Positions 11,001 to 20,083 are shown, counted from the stretch's first letter. The stretch: DNA of 64,000 bases from JAQBQH01 sp035607415 (GCA_035607415.1 DATNAQ010000009.1:82255-146254), one strand, 5' to 3'. Notes: a model not told the origin generated them from the letters alone. A program made the numbers and translations.

Positions 11001-14000
11001 ACTCGGGCAACGAGCTGACGCTCGGCCACCTCGAGCGGCTCGCCGATCAGACCAAGGCGTGGGACGAGCTGGCGTCGTGGTACGAGACCGAGCTCGGCAA
11101 GCTCCTCGAGGTGCCGCGCCAGGTCGACATGCTGCTGCGCGTGGCGCGCGTGTACGAGGAGGAGCTCGGGCAGACCGAGCGCGCCATCTCGACCTATCGC
11201 CGCGTCGTCGACGCGGAGGCGGAGAACAAGGACGCGATCCTCGCGCTCGATCGGCTCTATCAGCAGACCGAGCGCTGGGGCGAGCTCGCCGACGTCTTGC
11301 GCCGTGAGATTCGCCTGGCGAACAACGACGGCGAGATCGTGGCGCTGCAGTTCCGCCTCGGTCAGCTGTACGAGCAGAACCTGCGCGACATCGACTCGGC
11401 GATCGGCGTCTACGACGAGATCCTGAAGAACGACGGCGGCCACGCGCCGACGCTGGCGGCGCTCGAGCTGCTCTTCGCCGAGGGCGTCAAGCAGATCGAG
11501 ATCGCGGGCATCCTCGAGCCGCTCTACCGGCTCGCCGAGCAGTGGGAGAAGCTGGTCAAGATCTACGAGGTCCAGCTCGACAAGCTCTCGGGCGCCGACG
11601 AGCGCATGCAGCTCATCCAGAAGATCGCCGAGACGCACGAGCACAAGCTCGTCGATCAGCCGTCGGCGTTCATCTGGTGGGCGCAGGCGGTGCGCGAGGC
11701 GCCGAAGTCGGAGCTGGCGATCGAAGAGGTCGAGCGGCTCGCCGAGGCCTGCCACACGTGGGAGGACCTCGTCGGCATCTACACCCAGGTGCTCGAGGAG
11801 CGCGGCGACGACGCCGACACGCAGCGGCACGTGCTGTCGCGGCTGGCGCGCGTCTACGAGAACAAGCTGCGCGACAACGCGCGCGCCGAAGAGTCGTACC
11901 TGCAGGTGCTGTCGATCGATCCGACCGACTCGGACGCGCTGGCGGCGCTCGACCGCATCTACGAGGCGGGCGGGATGTGGCAGGAGCTGGCCGACATCCT
12001 CGGGCGGCGCATCGGCGTGACGACCGCGACGGACGAGATCATCGAGCTCTACTTCCGCTTGGGGCGCGTGCAGTCCGAGGCGCTCGACAACTCGGCCGAG
12101 GCGGTCAAGGCGTACAACGCGGTCCTCGACAACGACTCGCGCAACCGGCGCGCGCTCGAGTCGCTGGAGCGCGTCTACTTCAACAGCGAAGAGTGGCAGA
12201 ACCTCTTCGACATCTACTCGAAGATGGTCGACATCGCCCCCGGCGACGAGGGCATGGCCGACTGCTACGCGCGCATGGCCAAGATCGCGCAGGACGGCCT
12301 CAGCGACCGCGAGAAGGCGGTCGACCTGTGGGGCCGCGTCATCGACCTGCGCGGCGAAGATCCGATCGCGCTCGGCGAATTGGCGAACCTGCACGAGCGC
12401 GCCGAGCAGTGGCGCGAGCTCGTCGACGTGCTCGAGCGGACGGTGCGCATCACCGACGACGCGCAGTCGCAGATCCCGCTCTATCAGCGGCTCGGCCGCA
12501 TCTGGGGCGAGAAGCTGCACCGCGAGCGCAACTCGCTCGAGGCGTGGCAGAAGGTCCTCGAGATCGATCCGACCGACATCCTCGCGTTGCGCGCGCTGGC
12601 CGCCGTCTACAAGGCGACGCAGGCGTGGGAGGAGCTGGTCGAGACGCTGCACAAGCTGATCGACATCGGCTCGGCCAGCGACATGGATCCGGCGGAGCTC
12701 ACCGAGCTCTACGCCGAGCTCGGCGCGCTGCAGGGCGAGATCCTCATGCGGCCGCAGGAGGCGATCGACGCCTGGCAGAAGGTGCTCAGGCTCAACGATC
12801 GTGACTTCCGCGCGCTCGCGGCTCTCGAGCAGCTGTTCACGCAGGAGGCGCGCTGGGAGGAGTGCATCGGCGTCCTCGAGCAGAAGTCGCGCGCGCTCGA
12901 CGACCCGACGGCGCAGGTCGAGGTGCTGCTGCAGGCGGCGTCGGTCTGGGAGGACAAGATCGGCGACCGCGATCGCGCGGGCGACGTCTACGAGCGCATC
13001 CTGCAGCTCGACGGGCAGAACATGACGGCGAGCCTGCAGCTCGAGCAGGTCTATCGGGCGCAGGGATCGTGGGAGAAGCTCATCGAGCTGTTGCTCGCGC
13101 GCGTCGAGTTCACCGGCGAGGGCGCGGATCGCGTGCAGATCCTGCAGAAGGTGGCCGAGATCTACGAGCAGGAGGTCGACGACAAGGAAGGCGCGTTCGT
13201 CGTGCTCCAGGCGGCGTTCCGCGAGAACTACGCCGACCAGGCGGTCGCCGGCGAGCTCGAGCGGTTGGCCACGTCGACGAACAAGTGGAACGACCTGCTC
13301 GGCGAGTACACGCAGATCGTGCAGCAGATCCCCGACCCGAAGACGGCGGCGGACCTGTGGGTCAAGATCGGCCGCTGGTACGGCGAGCACCTCGGTCACC
13401 TCGACTACGCCATCGCCTCCGAGCAGCAGGCGCTGTCGCTGGCGCCGGAGAACACCGAGGCGCTGGAGAACCTGGCCGGCTTCTACCGCAAGAAGTCGAT
13501 GTGGTCGGAGCTGGTGTCGACGCTCGACAAGCACGCCGAGCTCGAGGACGAGCCGGAGAAGAAGGTCGAGCTGCACCTGGCGATGGCCGAGCTGTGGGAA
13601 GGCCCGCTCGCCGACCAGGCGCAGGCGGTGGCGTCGTACCAGGCGGCGCTCGAGTCGAACCCGGCGGCGATGCCGGCGCTCAATGCCCTCGAGCGGCTCT
13701 ATCGCGGCTCGCAGCAGTGGCCGGATCTGATCGAGATCCTGTCGAAGAAGGCGGGCGCGCTCGAGGACACCGAGGAGGTCATCCGCCTCAAGCACCAGAT
13801 CGGGCAGCTCTTCGAGGAGCGGCTCGGCGACGGCGGGCGGGCGATCGAGACGTACAAAGAGATCCTGTCGGTCGATCCGCAGAACATCGCGGCGCTCAAG
13901 GCCCTCGAGCGGCTCTACGAGAAGACCGGCGACATGGAGCACTACCTCGACGTGCTCGAGCAGCAGCTCGACGTGACGGGGACCGACGACGAGCGCATCT

Positions 14001-16972
14001 CGCTCTATGAGCGCATGGCGGCGGCGTGGGAGGAGCAGTTCCGCAAGCCCGAGCGCGCGTGGGAGGCGCTCGAGAAGATCCTCCTCATCAACGATCGCCA
14101 CGAGCCGACGCTGCAGACGCTCGAGCGCTTGTACCGTCAGGAGCGCCGCTCGGCCGAATTGGTCGAGACGCTGCGCCGCCACATCAACGCGGTCAACGAT
14201 CCGGCGGTGCGCGTCGATCTCTACGGCCAGATGGGCCAGGTCTACGAAGAGGACCTGCGCGACATCGACCGGGCGGTCGAGGCCTACAACGACATCCTCA
14301 GCTTCGACGGCGACAACAACGCCGCGCTCGGCGCGCTGTCGCGCCTGTACGAGAAGATCGAGGATTGGGATCGCGCCATCGAGATGGCCGGCCGGCTCGT
14401 CGAGCTGACCGACGATCTCGGCACGCGCGTCGAGCTGCACCAGCGCATCGGCCGCGTCTACGAGGAGCGGCTGCGCGATCCGGACACCGCCGAGGGGCGC
14501 TACGCCGAGGCGCTCGGCCTCGATCCGTCGTACCTGCCGGCGATGCAGTCGCTCACGTCGCTGTACCAGAAGCGCGGCGACTGGCTCAAGGCGTCGCAGA
14601 TGATGGTGCGCGCCGAGGCGTTCGTCGCCAATCCGCTCGAGAAGGCGAAGATGCTCTTCGAGGCGGGCCGCATGTATCGCGAGAAGCTCGACAACGAGCT
14701 GTCGGCGGGCGAGCTGTTCGCGCGCGTCCTCGATCTCGATCCCGAGCACGTCGAAGCGGGTGAGCCGCTCGCGGAGATCTACTTCCGCGACGAGAAGTGG
14801 GCCGAGCTCGAGCCCATCCTCGACATGCTCACGCGCAAGGCGGACAAGAAGGACAACAAGGAGCTCAACCAGCTCTACTACCGGCTGGCGCGCACCGCCG
14901 ACGAGCTCGGCAATGGCGACAAGGCGCTCAAGTACTACAAGCTCGCGTACGACCTCGACTCGACGTTCCTGCCGGTGCTACTCGGCCGGGCGGCGCTCCT
15001 CTACAAGATGGAGGACTGGGACGGGGCCTTCAAGATCTACCAGACGATCCTCGTGCACCACCGCGACTCGCAGAAAGAGTCGGAGATCGTCGACATCTTC
15101 TATCGGCTCGGCAACATCAAGCTGAAGCAGGGCGAGCGCAAGAAGGCGCTCAACATGTTCGAGAAGGCGCTCGAGATCGAGGCGACCCACCGTCCGACCT
15201 TGCAGGCGGTCATCGACCTGCAGCAGGGCTCGAACGACTGGGAAGCGGTCATCCACGCCAAGCGGCAGCTGCTGTCGATCGCCGAGGAGCCGGAGAAGGT
15301 CAAGCTCCTCGACGAGATCGGCGACACGTACCACAAGCAGCTCAACAACGGGCAGAAGGCGATCACGGCCTACCTCGAAGCGCTCGAGGTGCGGCCGGGC
15401 AATCACGTCATCCTCCACAAGGTGCTCGATCTCTACTCGGAGACCAAGCAGTGGAAGAAGGCGGTCGAGATCATCAACCAGATTGCCGAGCTCGAGAAGG
15501 ATCCGATTCGTCGCGGCAAGTACTATCACGCCGGAGCGCGCATCATGCGCGACGAGGTCAAGTCGACCGACGAAGCGATCGACATGTTCAATCAGGCGCT
15601 CGATCAGTACTTCGCGGCGCCCGAGCGCGTGACCGAGACCAACTTCGCCGAGTACCTGAAGGCGTTCGAGGCGATCGACAAGATCTGCACCGGCAAGAAG
15701 GACTTCAAGACGCAAGAGCGCAACTACCGCAAGATGCTCAAGCGTATGCCGGCGACGGGGCACGACACCATCAAGGTGGCGTTGTGGCACGCGCTCGGTG
15801 AGATCTACCGTACGCGTCTGAAGGAGTTCAACGCCGCGATCCAGGCGTTCGAGGTGGCGGCGTCGCTCGATCCGAACAACGCCGCGCGCCACGAGATCCT
15901 CGCCGAGCTGTACGTGATGGCGGGGCCGGACTTCTCGCAGAAGGCCGTGCACGAGCACATGGTGCTCATCAAGCGCGACCCGTTCCGCGTCGACAGCTAC
16001 AAGGCGTTGCGCAAGATCTACATGGACACGCGGCAGTACGACAAGGCGTGGTGCATGTGCTCGGCGCTGGCGTTCTTGCAGCGCGCCGACGCCGACGAGA
16101 TGGCCTTCTACGAGCAGTACAAGCAGAAGGGCTTCGTGCGGGCCAAGGCGCGCCTGACCGACGAGATGTGGGCGAAGAACCTGTTCCACCCCGAGGAGGA
16201 TCGCTTCATCGGCGCCATCTTCGCGGCGGTGTGGCAGGCGGTCGCGCTCTTGAAGTCGGGCGAGCACAAGCAGTTCGGCTTGAAGCGCAAGGACAAGCGC
16301 GATCTGGCGACCGACCAGGCCGTGTTCTCGAAGGTGTTCAACTACGTCACGCAGGTGCTCAACATCTCGCCGCCGGAGGTCTACTTCCGGCCGGAGCAGC
16401 AGGGCGGGATGCAGCTGGCCAACACGCGCGAGAAGACGCTCTTGATCCCGTCGCTGGTGGTGGGCGCCGAGCTGCTCCAGGGTCGTGGTGACAAGGAGCT
16501 GGCGTTCCCGCTGGCGTCGTACCTCACCAAGCTGCGGCCCGAGCACTACCTGCGTCTGACGATCCAGACGAACACCGAGCTCGGCATCGCGTTCATGGCG
16601 GCGATCAAGCTGGTGCAGCCGAACTTCCCGGTGCCGCCGAATCAGGCGCCGACGGTCGAGCAGTACCTCGGCGCGATGCGCTCGTACGTGCGGCCGGAGT
16701 GGCACGAGCAGCTGGCGCTGGTGGTGCAGCGCTTCATCCAGACCAAGGGGCAGATCGATCTCGCGCGTTGGTCACAGGCCGTGGACCTGACGGCGCATCG
16801 CGCGGGCTTCCTCATCTCGAACGACCTCGCGCTGTCGGCGCGGTTCATTCAGATGGAGCCGGCGACGGTGGGCGGCATGAGCGCCAAGGACAAGATCAAG
16901 GAGCTCGTGGTCTACTCGATCTCCGAAGAGTACTTCGATCTGCGCCAGCACCTCGGGATTACTATCGGCTGA
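5024..16972 (+). CDS. giant TPR-repeat protein, GltI-like
   Basis: 3982 residues with no signal peptide or membrane span, so probably cytoplasmic. Nearly all of it is a long-period helical repeat of roughly 110 residues with the recurring pattern ALxALERLYxRxxRW-xELxxV, then GQLxExxLGDxxRAIxxY. A disordered Pro/Ala/Lys/Glu-rich insert (about 400-520) splits an N-terminal TPR block from the main array. The last roughly 300 residues leave the pattern and form a globular end (EEDRFIGAIFAAVWQAV, VEQYLGAMRSYVRPEW). The Myxococcus gliding operon also encodes a TPR protein of about 3800 residues (GltI) next to gltG/gltH, which length and context match. Inferred role: scaffold joining the motility regulator to the motor. 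It has its own sigma-70 promoter upstream. A long stop-free antisense frame over it is a codon-bias shadow. Confidence 0.75.
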   Translation: MELRQDIKQRLRTARSWPTLIEELEREVEQVSEKDLKAQRLFELGQLCEDLFLRKDRAMVHYQAAFKLSPSDARALERARSIYREMGNLEMVATLLGLELKVTSDPARKAHVEGKLGIALLDLGKRDQAAPHLEAATAALPDDGEIRDALAAANYDREDWLGEAERIGKQAEKADSSAAARIWLRVARIYRMEVPADPEYVTALQNVVKNEPQHDQANFLLEGVLGGQKRFDDIVKLHESRAFACADERDQAELYRRFASMWALRWNDVERSAHFYRKALQAYYGDGVSQGATFLGHLAAFGFLREIEGPKGEWAKLLAIADLGLRSGLTEDEQAILATQAGVISWKEMHDSEKAKAYFDRVQRINPESEELHAFMRDSEGAVKPVAQQRTNALMAALGGGNGATTQAVAAAPTPPAPTASDAAATPPAKETPAKGNGKPKKDKARAKSEEPQEEPREEQPEDLPPAPSKADEPAPATEPETKLEAKAETKQAESDAGKRAEIPPVSTAAATPSVRDEKIPDDVKTAMDAAHKAEAAGPDKGIEAWRKIVQAHPTLRGPRRELQRVYIKAERWNALIELMKEEVEKLADTTPDEKVALLYEMVDIYKQRLKLDTMVVNTYNAILGLRPTEQRALDALAAQFEHMKRWPDLIGVLQKKAPTLHDPHEQVELYLRIAGLFQEKFSNVAEAIKAYEKVLELDGGNATAIAYLKMNYEKRRDWEKLIGVHQKEIERIDNAAERGAKFIEVAKLASEKLKKPSVSIELWQKVLDSNPTHLEALAELEKLYEREKVWDKLADVMETQARLIDDRVKKVAALQKLGILFTDKVSDPARATAAWRALLDVEPENKRGQDALKKLYLQQKNFDELEKFYAAQNKYDEYIRVLERQAETEDDATKIIMNVKIAELYRDRLGKADRAMRAYEKVLSLDAHNLAAAEALIPLYEGAKDPRKLVGVLEIQLGHTRELAERVERMRRLAELSEDALKDKAAAYGWHLKLFGEDPRASGATSHIERLAKETSGWAELVGAYEAAYGKSGVDKLALMMVVARVQEEELAEPDKALQTNVEILKLDENNAQAIAALERLYLRTERYDELLGIYEKKLRLESDKEAQKEIRYKVASIFELEVKDNAKAIGAYQDILKDHPDELPAYRALDRVFVSMQSWSELSPVIMRELKLVPPGDNGAIVELKFRLGQLRETHLGDVKGAIDMYRDILDIEATHTGARAALEARLADEDHQLVAAAILEPIYERTEEWARLIEVHEIQLRREKTQSNRVNLLLRIGELQSSKIGDGDKAFDAYARAFREDPSTTTARTELERLATISEAWPQFVSLYESAIEKLKPEGVEAILLRELLIKVAEAYDEKLEKPEKATEYFRRAQDIDPDDLTAVEALERLYTRNERWPELLQVYRKKVELTPDPAGREQIYFRMAYLWEEMLGNVDEAVATYKEVLGADSANVKALKALDRLYLGGKHWRELADNLTRQLQLTDEKAETIGLLVRLAALRERELGEVAAAVDTYRQVLDLDRDNDESLRALERLVSLPDHELQVATILEPIYKGRDEWQKLVATYEILVRHSMDPARKIELLHQIGDLYEMASEDSEAFRTYDRALREEPGLKETQTRLERLARTLDRWKDLVSLYDSVTEQVAKSSGDVELQTQLLTRVAQIEETQLGDNDAAAAAYHRVLKVAPHQLDAANALEAIYLRTDAYTKLVDVVLAKVDIVPGTDEKKELLFKAAQIYEEVLENADRAIDVYRQVMSLDENDRNAIDALERLYIRLERWEPLKDVYSKKAELASQPDEKKQMLFVLGQVYDRELKDLTRAIETYQTILDLDPEDVTAIQALDRLYQQAGRWYDLLQILEREVELSSSTGETVSLKHRIGQLWEKELKDLGRAVEAYSQVLKIDGSHEPTLVALDGLVHGDQEPVLAAKVLEPIFEAGNEWERLIDVLDVMVRHTDDPIARVELLHRIADYYERRLESPMDAFKAYGAALKEDSGNELTLGHLERLADQTKAWDELASWYETELGKLLEVPRQVDMLLRVARVYEEELGQTERAISTYRRVVDAEAENKDAILALDRLYQQTERWGELADVLRREIRLANNDGEIVALQFRLGQLYEQNLRDIDSAIGVYDEILKNDGGHAPTLAALELLFAEGVKQIEIAGILEPLYRLAEQWEKLVKIYEVQLDKLSGADERMQLIQKIAETHEHKLVDQPSAFIWWAQAVREAPKSELAIEEVERLAEACHTWEDLVGIYTQVLEERGDDADTQRHVLSRLARVYENKLRDNARAEESYLQVLSIDPTDSDALAALDRIYEAGGMWQELADILGRRIGVTTATDEIIELYFRLGRVQSEALDNSAEAVKAYNAVLDNDSRNRRALESLERVYFNSEEWQNLFDIYSKMVDIAPGDEGMADCYARMAKIAQDGLSDREKAVDLWGRVIDLRGEDPIALGELANLHERAEQWRELVDVLERTVRITDDAQSQIPLYQRLGRIWGEKLHRERNSLEAWQKVLEIDPTDILALRALAAVYKATQAWEELVETLHKLIDIGSASDMDPAELTELYAELGALQGEILMRPQEAIDAWQKVLRLNDRDFRALAALEQLFTQEARWEECIGVLEQKSRALDDPTAQVEVLLQAASVWEDKIGDRDRAGDVYERILQLDGQNMTASLQLEQVYRAQGSWEKLIELLLARVEFTGEGADRVQILQKVAEIYEQEVDDKEGAFVVLQAAFRENYADQAVAGELERLATSTNKWNDLLGEYTQIVQQIPDPKTAADLWVKIGRWYGEHLGHLDYAIASEQQALSLAPENTEALENLAGFYRKKSMWSELVSTLDKHAELEDEPEKKVELHLAMAELWEGPLADQAQAVASYQAALESNPAAMPALNALERLYRGSQQWPDLIEILSKKAGALEDTEEVIRLKHQIGQLFEERLGDGGRAIETYKEILSVDPQNIAALKALERLYEKTGDMEHYLDVLEQQLDVTGTDDERISLYERMAAAWEEQFRKPERAWEALEKILLINDRHEPTLQTLERLYRQERRSAELVETLRRHINAVNDPAVRVDLYGQMGQVYEEDLRDIDRAVEAYNDILSFDGDNNAALGALSRLYEKIEDWDRAIEMAGRLVELTDDLGTRVELHQRIGRVYEERLRDPDTAEGRYAEALGLDPSYLPAMQSLTSLYQKRGDWLKASQMMVRAEAFVANPLEKAKMLFEAGRMYREKLDNELSAGELFARVLDLDPEHVEAGEPLAEIYFRDEKWAELEPILDMLTRKADKKDNKELNQLYYRLARTADELGNGDKALKYYKLAYDLDSTFLPVLLGRAALLYKMEDWDGAFKIYQTILVHHRDSQKESEIVDIFYRLGNIKLKQGERKKALNMFEKALEIEATHRPTLQAVIDLQQGSNDWEAVIHAKRQLLSIAEEPEKVKLLDEIGDTYHKQLNNGQKAITAYLEALEVRPGNHVILHKVLDLYSETKQWKKAVEIINQIAELEKDPIRRGKYYHAGARIMRDEVKSTDEAIDMFNQALDQYFAAPERVTETNFAEYLKAFEAIDKICTGKKDFKTQERNYRKMLKRMPATGHDTIKVALWHALGEIYRTRLKEFNAAIQAFEVAASLDPNNAARHEILAELYVMAGPDFSQKAVHEHMVLIKRDPFRVDSYKALRKIYMDTRQYDKAWCMCSALAFLQRADADEMAFYEQYKQKGFVRAKARLTDEMWAKNLFHPEEDRFIGAIFAAVWQAVALLKSGEHKQFGLKRKDKRDLATDQAVFSKVFNYVTQVLNISPPEVYFRPEQQGGMQLANTREKTLLIPSLVVGAELLQGRGDKELAFPLASYLTKLRPEHYLRLTIQTNTELGIAFMAAIKLVQPNFPVPPNQAPTVEQYLGAMRSYVRPEWHEQLALVVQRFIQTKGQIDLARWSQAVDLTAHRAGFLISNDLALSARFIQMEPATVGGMSAKDKIKELVVYSISEEYFDLRQHLGITIG

Positions 16973-17014
16973 CGCCGCTGGAATCGGCTAAGCTCCGCGC
17001 TTCGAGGCCTCCAA

Positions 17015-17815
17015 ATGAACATGATCAAGAAGTCCAAGCCGCCGCGGCGCGCGGATGCGCTGAAGCTCTACGTCGCGGATCTGGGCAAGGCGCCGGTGCA
17101 GCGGTTCTGCAAGCTGCAGAAGTCGCGCGGCCGGCTCATCAGCATCGGCAACGTCGACGTCGACATCGAGAGCGTCGTCGAGCGGACGTTCCTGTGCGAT
17201 CGGCACCGCTGCATTCAGTGGACCCCGCACGAGAAGATGAAGGACAAAAAGCCGCTCATCGATCGCTCGTGCTGCTCGCGTTACACGGTGCCGGTGACCG
17301 ATCTCGATCTCGATCGGGTCGCCGAGATCCTGCCGCTCGTGAAGAAGCGGCTCGACAAGAAGCATCCGTACAACGCGGGCGAGCCGCACTTCGAGGTGCA
17401 GGAGGACTTTTCGTTCGCCCTGCGCGAGCGCGAGAACGGGACCTGCCAGTTCGTGGTCTACGACGAGGGGCGCACGGCGTGCGCGATCCACAAGACGTGC
17501 CTCGAGGAAGGGCTCGATCCGTGGGTCTACAAGCCGCTCGGCTGCTCGCTGTGGCCGTTGGCGATCCTCGACTATGAAGACGAGGAGGGCCAGGATCGGC
17601 TGCTCCTGACGGTCTACACGCGCGCGACCGAGGGGCTGTTCGACAACGAGGCCGAGGATTCGGCCGACGAGAGCGAGTTCGCCTGCCTCGTCGACAAGGA
17701 TCCCGCGTACGACCCGATGTATCGCGCCTGCCAGGGCGTCATCACCCACACGTTCGGCGCCGAGTTCTATCGCAAGCTCGACGCGGCGGCGCAGAAGCAC
17801 CTGACGCGCGGCTGA
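17015..17815 (+). CDS. Cys-cluster (YkgJ/DUF3109-like) metal-binding protein
   Basis: 266 residues. Cysteines are arranged as CDRHRC (61-66), CC (86-87), ACAIHKTC and GCSLWP, the spacing of the YkgJ/DUF3109 cysteine-cluster proteins thought to bind zinc or an iron-sulfur centre. There is no signal peptide; the N-terminus is basic (MNMIKKSKPPRR). GAGG at 17004-17007 precedes the ATG at 17015; an internal ATG at 17021 is possible. Its TGA overlaps the ATG of the next gene (TGATG), so the two are translationally coupled. Function is unknown in this family. Confidence 0.65.
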   Translation: MNMIKKSKPPRRADALKLYVADLGKAPVQRFCKLQKSRGRLISIGNVDVDIESVVERTFLCDRHRCIQWTPHEKMKDKKPLIDRSCCSRYTVPVTDLDLDRVAEILPLVKKRLDKKHPYNAGEPHFEVQEDFSFALRERENGTCQFVVYDEGRTACAIHKTCLEEGLDPWVYKPLGCSLWPLAILDYEDEEGQDRLLLTVYTRATEGLFDNEAEDSADESEFACLVDKDPAYDPMYRACQGVITHTFGAEFYRKLDAAAQKHLTRG

Positions 17816-19830
17816 TGCGCGTCGGCGTCGACTCGGGCGGCACGTTCACCGACGTCGTCGCCGTCGACGGCGCGGGGGCGGTGACGGTGTACAAGCTGCC
17901 GTCGCGGCCGGCGGAGGCATGGGCGCCGGTGCTGGAGGGCGCGCGCCACGTGGCGGAGCCGGGCGCGAGCGCGGGCGGCGCCATCGCCGAGCTCTCGCAC
18001 TCGACGACGGTGGCGACCAACGCGCTCATCGAGCGGCGCGGCGGGCCGGTGGCGCTGGTGACGACGGCCGGGTTCGAGGACGTGCTCGAGATCGGGCGCC
18101 AGGCACGGCCCGCGCTCTATGCGCTGCATCCGGTGTTGCCGGCGCCGCTCGTGGAGGCGGCGCTGCGCTTCGGCGTCGACGAGCGGCTCGGGCCCGACGG
18201 CAGCGTGCTGCGGGCGCCGACGGCGGAGGTGCTGGCGGAGCTGCGCGCGAAGGTGGCGGCGGCGGTGCAGGAGCGCGGCGTGCGCGCGATCGCCGTGTGT
18301 CTCTTGCACGCGTACGCCAACGACGCGCACGAGCGCGCGGTGGCCGAGGCGCTGGCGCCGCTGGGGCTGCCGATCTCGCGCTCGTCGGCGGTGCTGCCGC
18401 TGCCGCGCGAATACGAGCGCACGTCGACGACGGTGGTCGACGCCTACGTGCGGCCGGTGGTGGCGCCGTATCTGCAGCGCCTGGAAGAGATCGGCCGCGT
18501 GCGCGTGCTGGCGTCGAACGGCGGCGCCATGTCGGCGGCCGACGCGGCGGCGCATCCGGCGCGGACGCTGTTGTCGGGGCCGGCGGCGGGCGTCGTCGGC
18601 GCGCTGGCGGTGGCGCGCGCCTGCGGCGTGGCCGATGCGATCACGCTCGACATGGGCGGCACCTCGACGGACGTCGCGCTCATCGCCGGCGGGCAGGTCG
18701 CGCTCGCCGACGAGGCGACGGTCGCGGGCTGCGTGCTGCAGCTGCCGATGATGGCCATCCACACCGTCGGCGCCGGCGGCGGCTCGATCGCGAGCGTCGA
18801 CGCGGGCGGGGCGCTCAAGGTCGGGCCGGAGTCGGCGGGCGCCGAGCCGGGGCCGGCGGCCTACGATCGCGGCGGCGCGCGGCCGACGGTGACCGACGCG
18901 AACCTGGTGCTCGGGCGCTTGCCGCCGACGGGCCTCCTCGGCGGGGCCATGCCGCTGTCGCCCGAGCGGGCGCGCGCGGCCCTGGCGCCGCTGGCCGAGC
19001 GGCTCGGTGTCGCCATCGAGCAGGCGGCGGAGGATCTATTGGCCGTCGCGGCGGCGGTGATGGCGCGCGCGATCAAGGTCGTCTCCGTCGAGCGCGGGTA
19101 CGATCCGGCGTCGTTCACGCTGTTGCCGTTCGGCGGCGCTGGCGCGCTGCACGCCTGCGCGGTGGCGCGCGAGCTCGGCATGTCGCGCATCGTGGTGCCG
19201 CCCTCGCCGGGCCTGCTGTGCGCGTACGGGGCGCTCGCGGCCGACGTGGCGCACGACTTCGTGGCGACGGTGATGCGGCCCGCGGGCGCGCGGCTGGCGC
19301 CGGCCGACGTGGCGGCGGCGTTCCTGCCGCTCGTGCAGGCGGCGACGCGCGCGTTCGATCAACATGGGGGCGACGGCATCGATGCGGCGGCCCGGCGGCT
19401 CGAGCGCGCGGCGACGCTGCGCTATCGCGGCCAGTCGTTCGACCTGACGGTGCCGCTCAAGCGCGACGATGGCGGCGCCGTCGAGGATCTGGTGGCCGCG
19501 TTCCATGAAGCGCACCGCGCGCGCTACGGCTACGCGCTCGAGGGGCACGACGTCGAGCTGGCGACGCTGCGGCTGCGCGCGGTCGGCAAGGTCGCGCCGC
19601 CGCCGCCGCCGGTCGAGCCGCGCGACGCCGGGCCCGTCGAGATCGGCCGCACGCCGCTCGTCGCCGGGGGGCGCACCTACGACGCGCCGCTGCTCCTGCG
19701 CCGGCGGCTCGTCCCCGGCGTCACCGTGGCCGGGCCGGCGCTCATCGCCGAATACTCGGCCACGACGCTGCTGCCGCCGGGCGCGCGCGCCGACGTGCTG
19801 CCGTCGGGCGCGCTCGCCATCACGCCCTAG
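17815..19830 (+). CDS. hydantoinase/oxoprolinase family protein (HyuA type)
   Basis: 671 residues. VDSGGTFTDV at the N-terminus and DMGGTSTDVAL near 280 are the two phosphate-binding loops of the acetate kinase/ASKHA-type ATPase core of N-methylhydantoinase A and 5-oxoprolinase subunit A. HSTTVATNALIERRG and the ending YSATTLLPPGARADVLPSG are further family marks. The length fits a separate HyuA subunit. These enzymes usually work with a HyuB partner in ATP-dependent opening of cyclic amides. No hyuB is seen nearby, so the partner is distant or the substrate differs. The start overlaps the preceding stop by one base. Confidence 0.85.
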   Translation: MRVGVDSGGTFTDVVAVDGAGAVTVYKLPSRPAEAWAPVLEGARHVAEPGASAGGAIAELSHSTTVATNALIERRGGPVALVTTAGFEDVLEIGRQARPALYALHPVLPAPLVEAALRFGVDERLGPDGSVLRAPTAEVLAELRAKVAAAVQERGVRAIAVCLLHAYANDAHERAVAEALAPLGLPISRSSAVLPLPREYERTSTTVVDAYVRPVVAPYLQRLEEIGRVRVLASNGGAMSAADAAAHPARTLLSGPAAGVVGALAVARACGVADAITLDMGGTSTDVALIAGGQVALADEATVAGCVLQLPMMAIHTVGAGGGSIASVDAGGALKVGPESAGAEPGPAAYDRGGARPTVTDANLVLGRLPPTGLLGGAMPLSPERARAALAPLAERLGVAIEQAAEDLLAVAAAVMARAIKVVSVERGYDPASFTLLPFGGAGALHACAVARELGMSRIVVPPSPGLLCAYGALAADVAHDFVATVMRPAGARLAPADVAAAFLPLVQAATRAFDQHGGDGIDAAARRLERAATLRYRGQSFDLTVPLKRDDGGAVEDLVAAFHEAHRARYGYALEGHDVELATLRLRAVGKVAPPPPPVEPRDAGPVEIGRTPLVAGGRTYDAPLLLRRRLVPGVTVAGPALIAEYSATTLLPPGARADVLPSGALAITP

Positions 19831-19903
19831 AAAGCGCCGTAACCTGCCCACGCCGTGACCGGCGTCGCCACGCTACGGTCCGCGCCTTGCTTCACTTCGG
19901 GGC

Positions 19904-20083
19904 ATGTACGCAGGCGGCAGTCTCTTCCTGATCGCGATCGGCGCCATCCTCTATTGGGCCATCAGCTTCCATGTGAACGGTGTCAACCTGCACATGGTCG
20001 GCTTGATCCTGATGGTGATTGGCGTCGTCGGCGTGCTGTTCTCGATGATCAGCGCTGCGACGCACCGGCGTCGGCCGGTCTAG
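19904..20083 (+). CDS. small two-helix membrane protein (DUF6458-like)
   Basis: 59 residues starting MYAGGSLFLIAIGAILYWAI. Two membrane helices (about 5-20 and 30-49) are joined by FHVNGVNLHMVG, then a basic tail HRRRPV. This resembles the tiny DUF6458 membrane proteins that share the pattern VxGVxLHxVGxIL; function unknown. The stop overlaps the sdhB stop tail-to-tail on the word CTAG (20080-20083), so the two genes converge with no intergenic DNA. CGGGG about 4 bases before the ATG is a weak SD. Confidence 0.65.
   Translation: MYAGGSLFLIAIGAILYWAISFHVNGVNLHMVGLILMVIGVVGVLFSMISAATHRRRPV

Noticed and set aside
4934..14749. A 3271-codon stop-free frame antisense to the giant TPR gene
   Set aside because: Its product is Arg/Leu/Glu-rich with no fold signature, while the plus strand shows clean TPR repeats, an SD and a promoter. 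It is a product of third-position GC bias.
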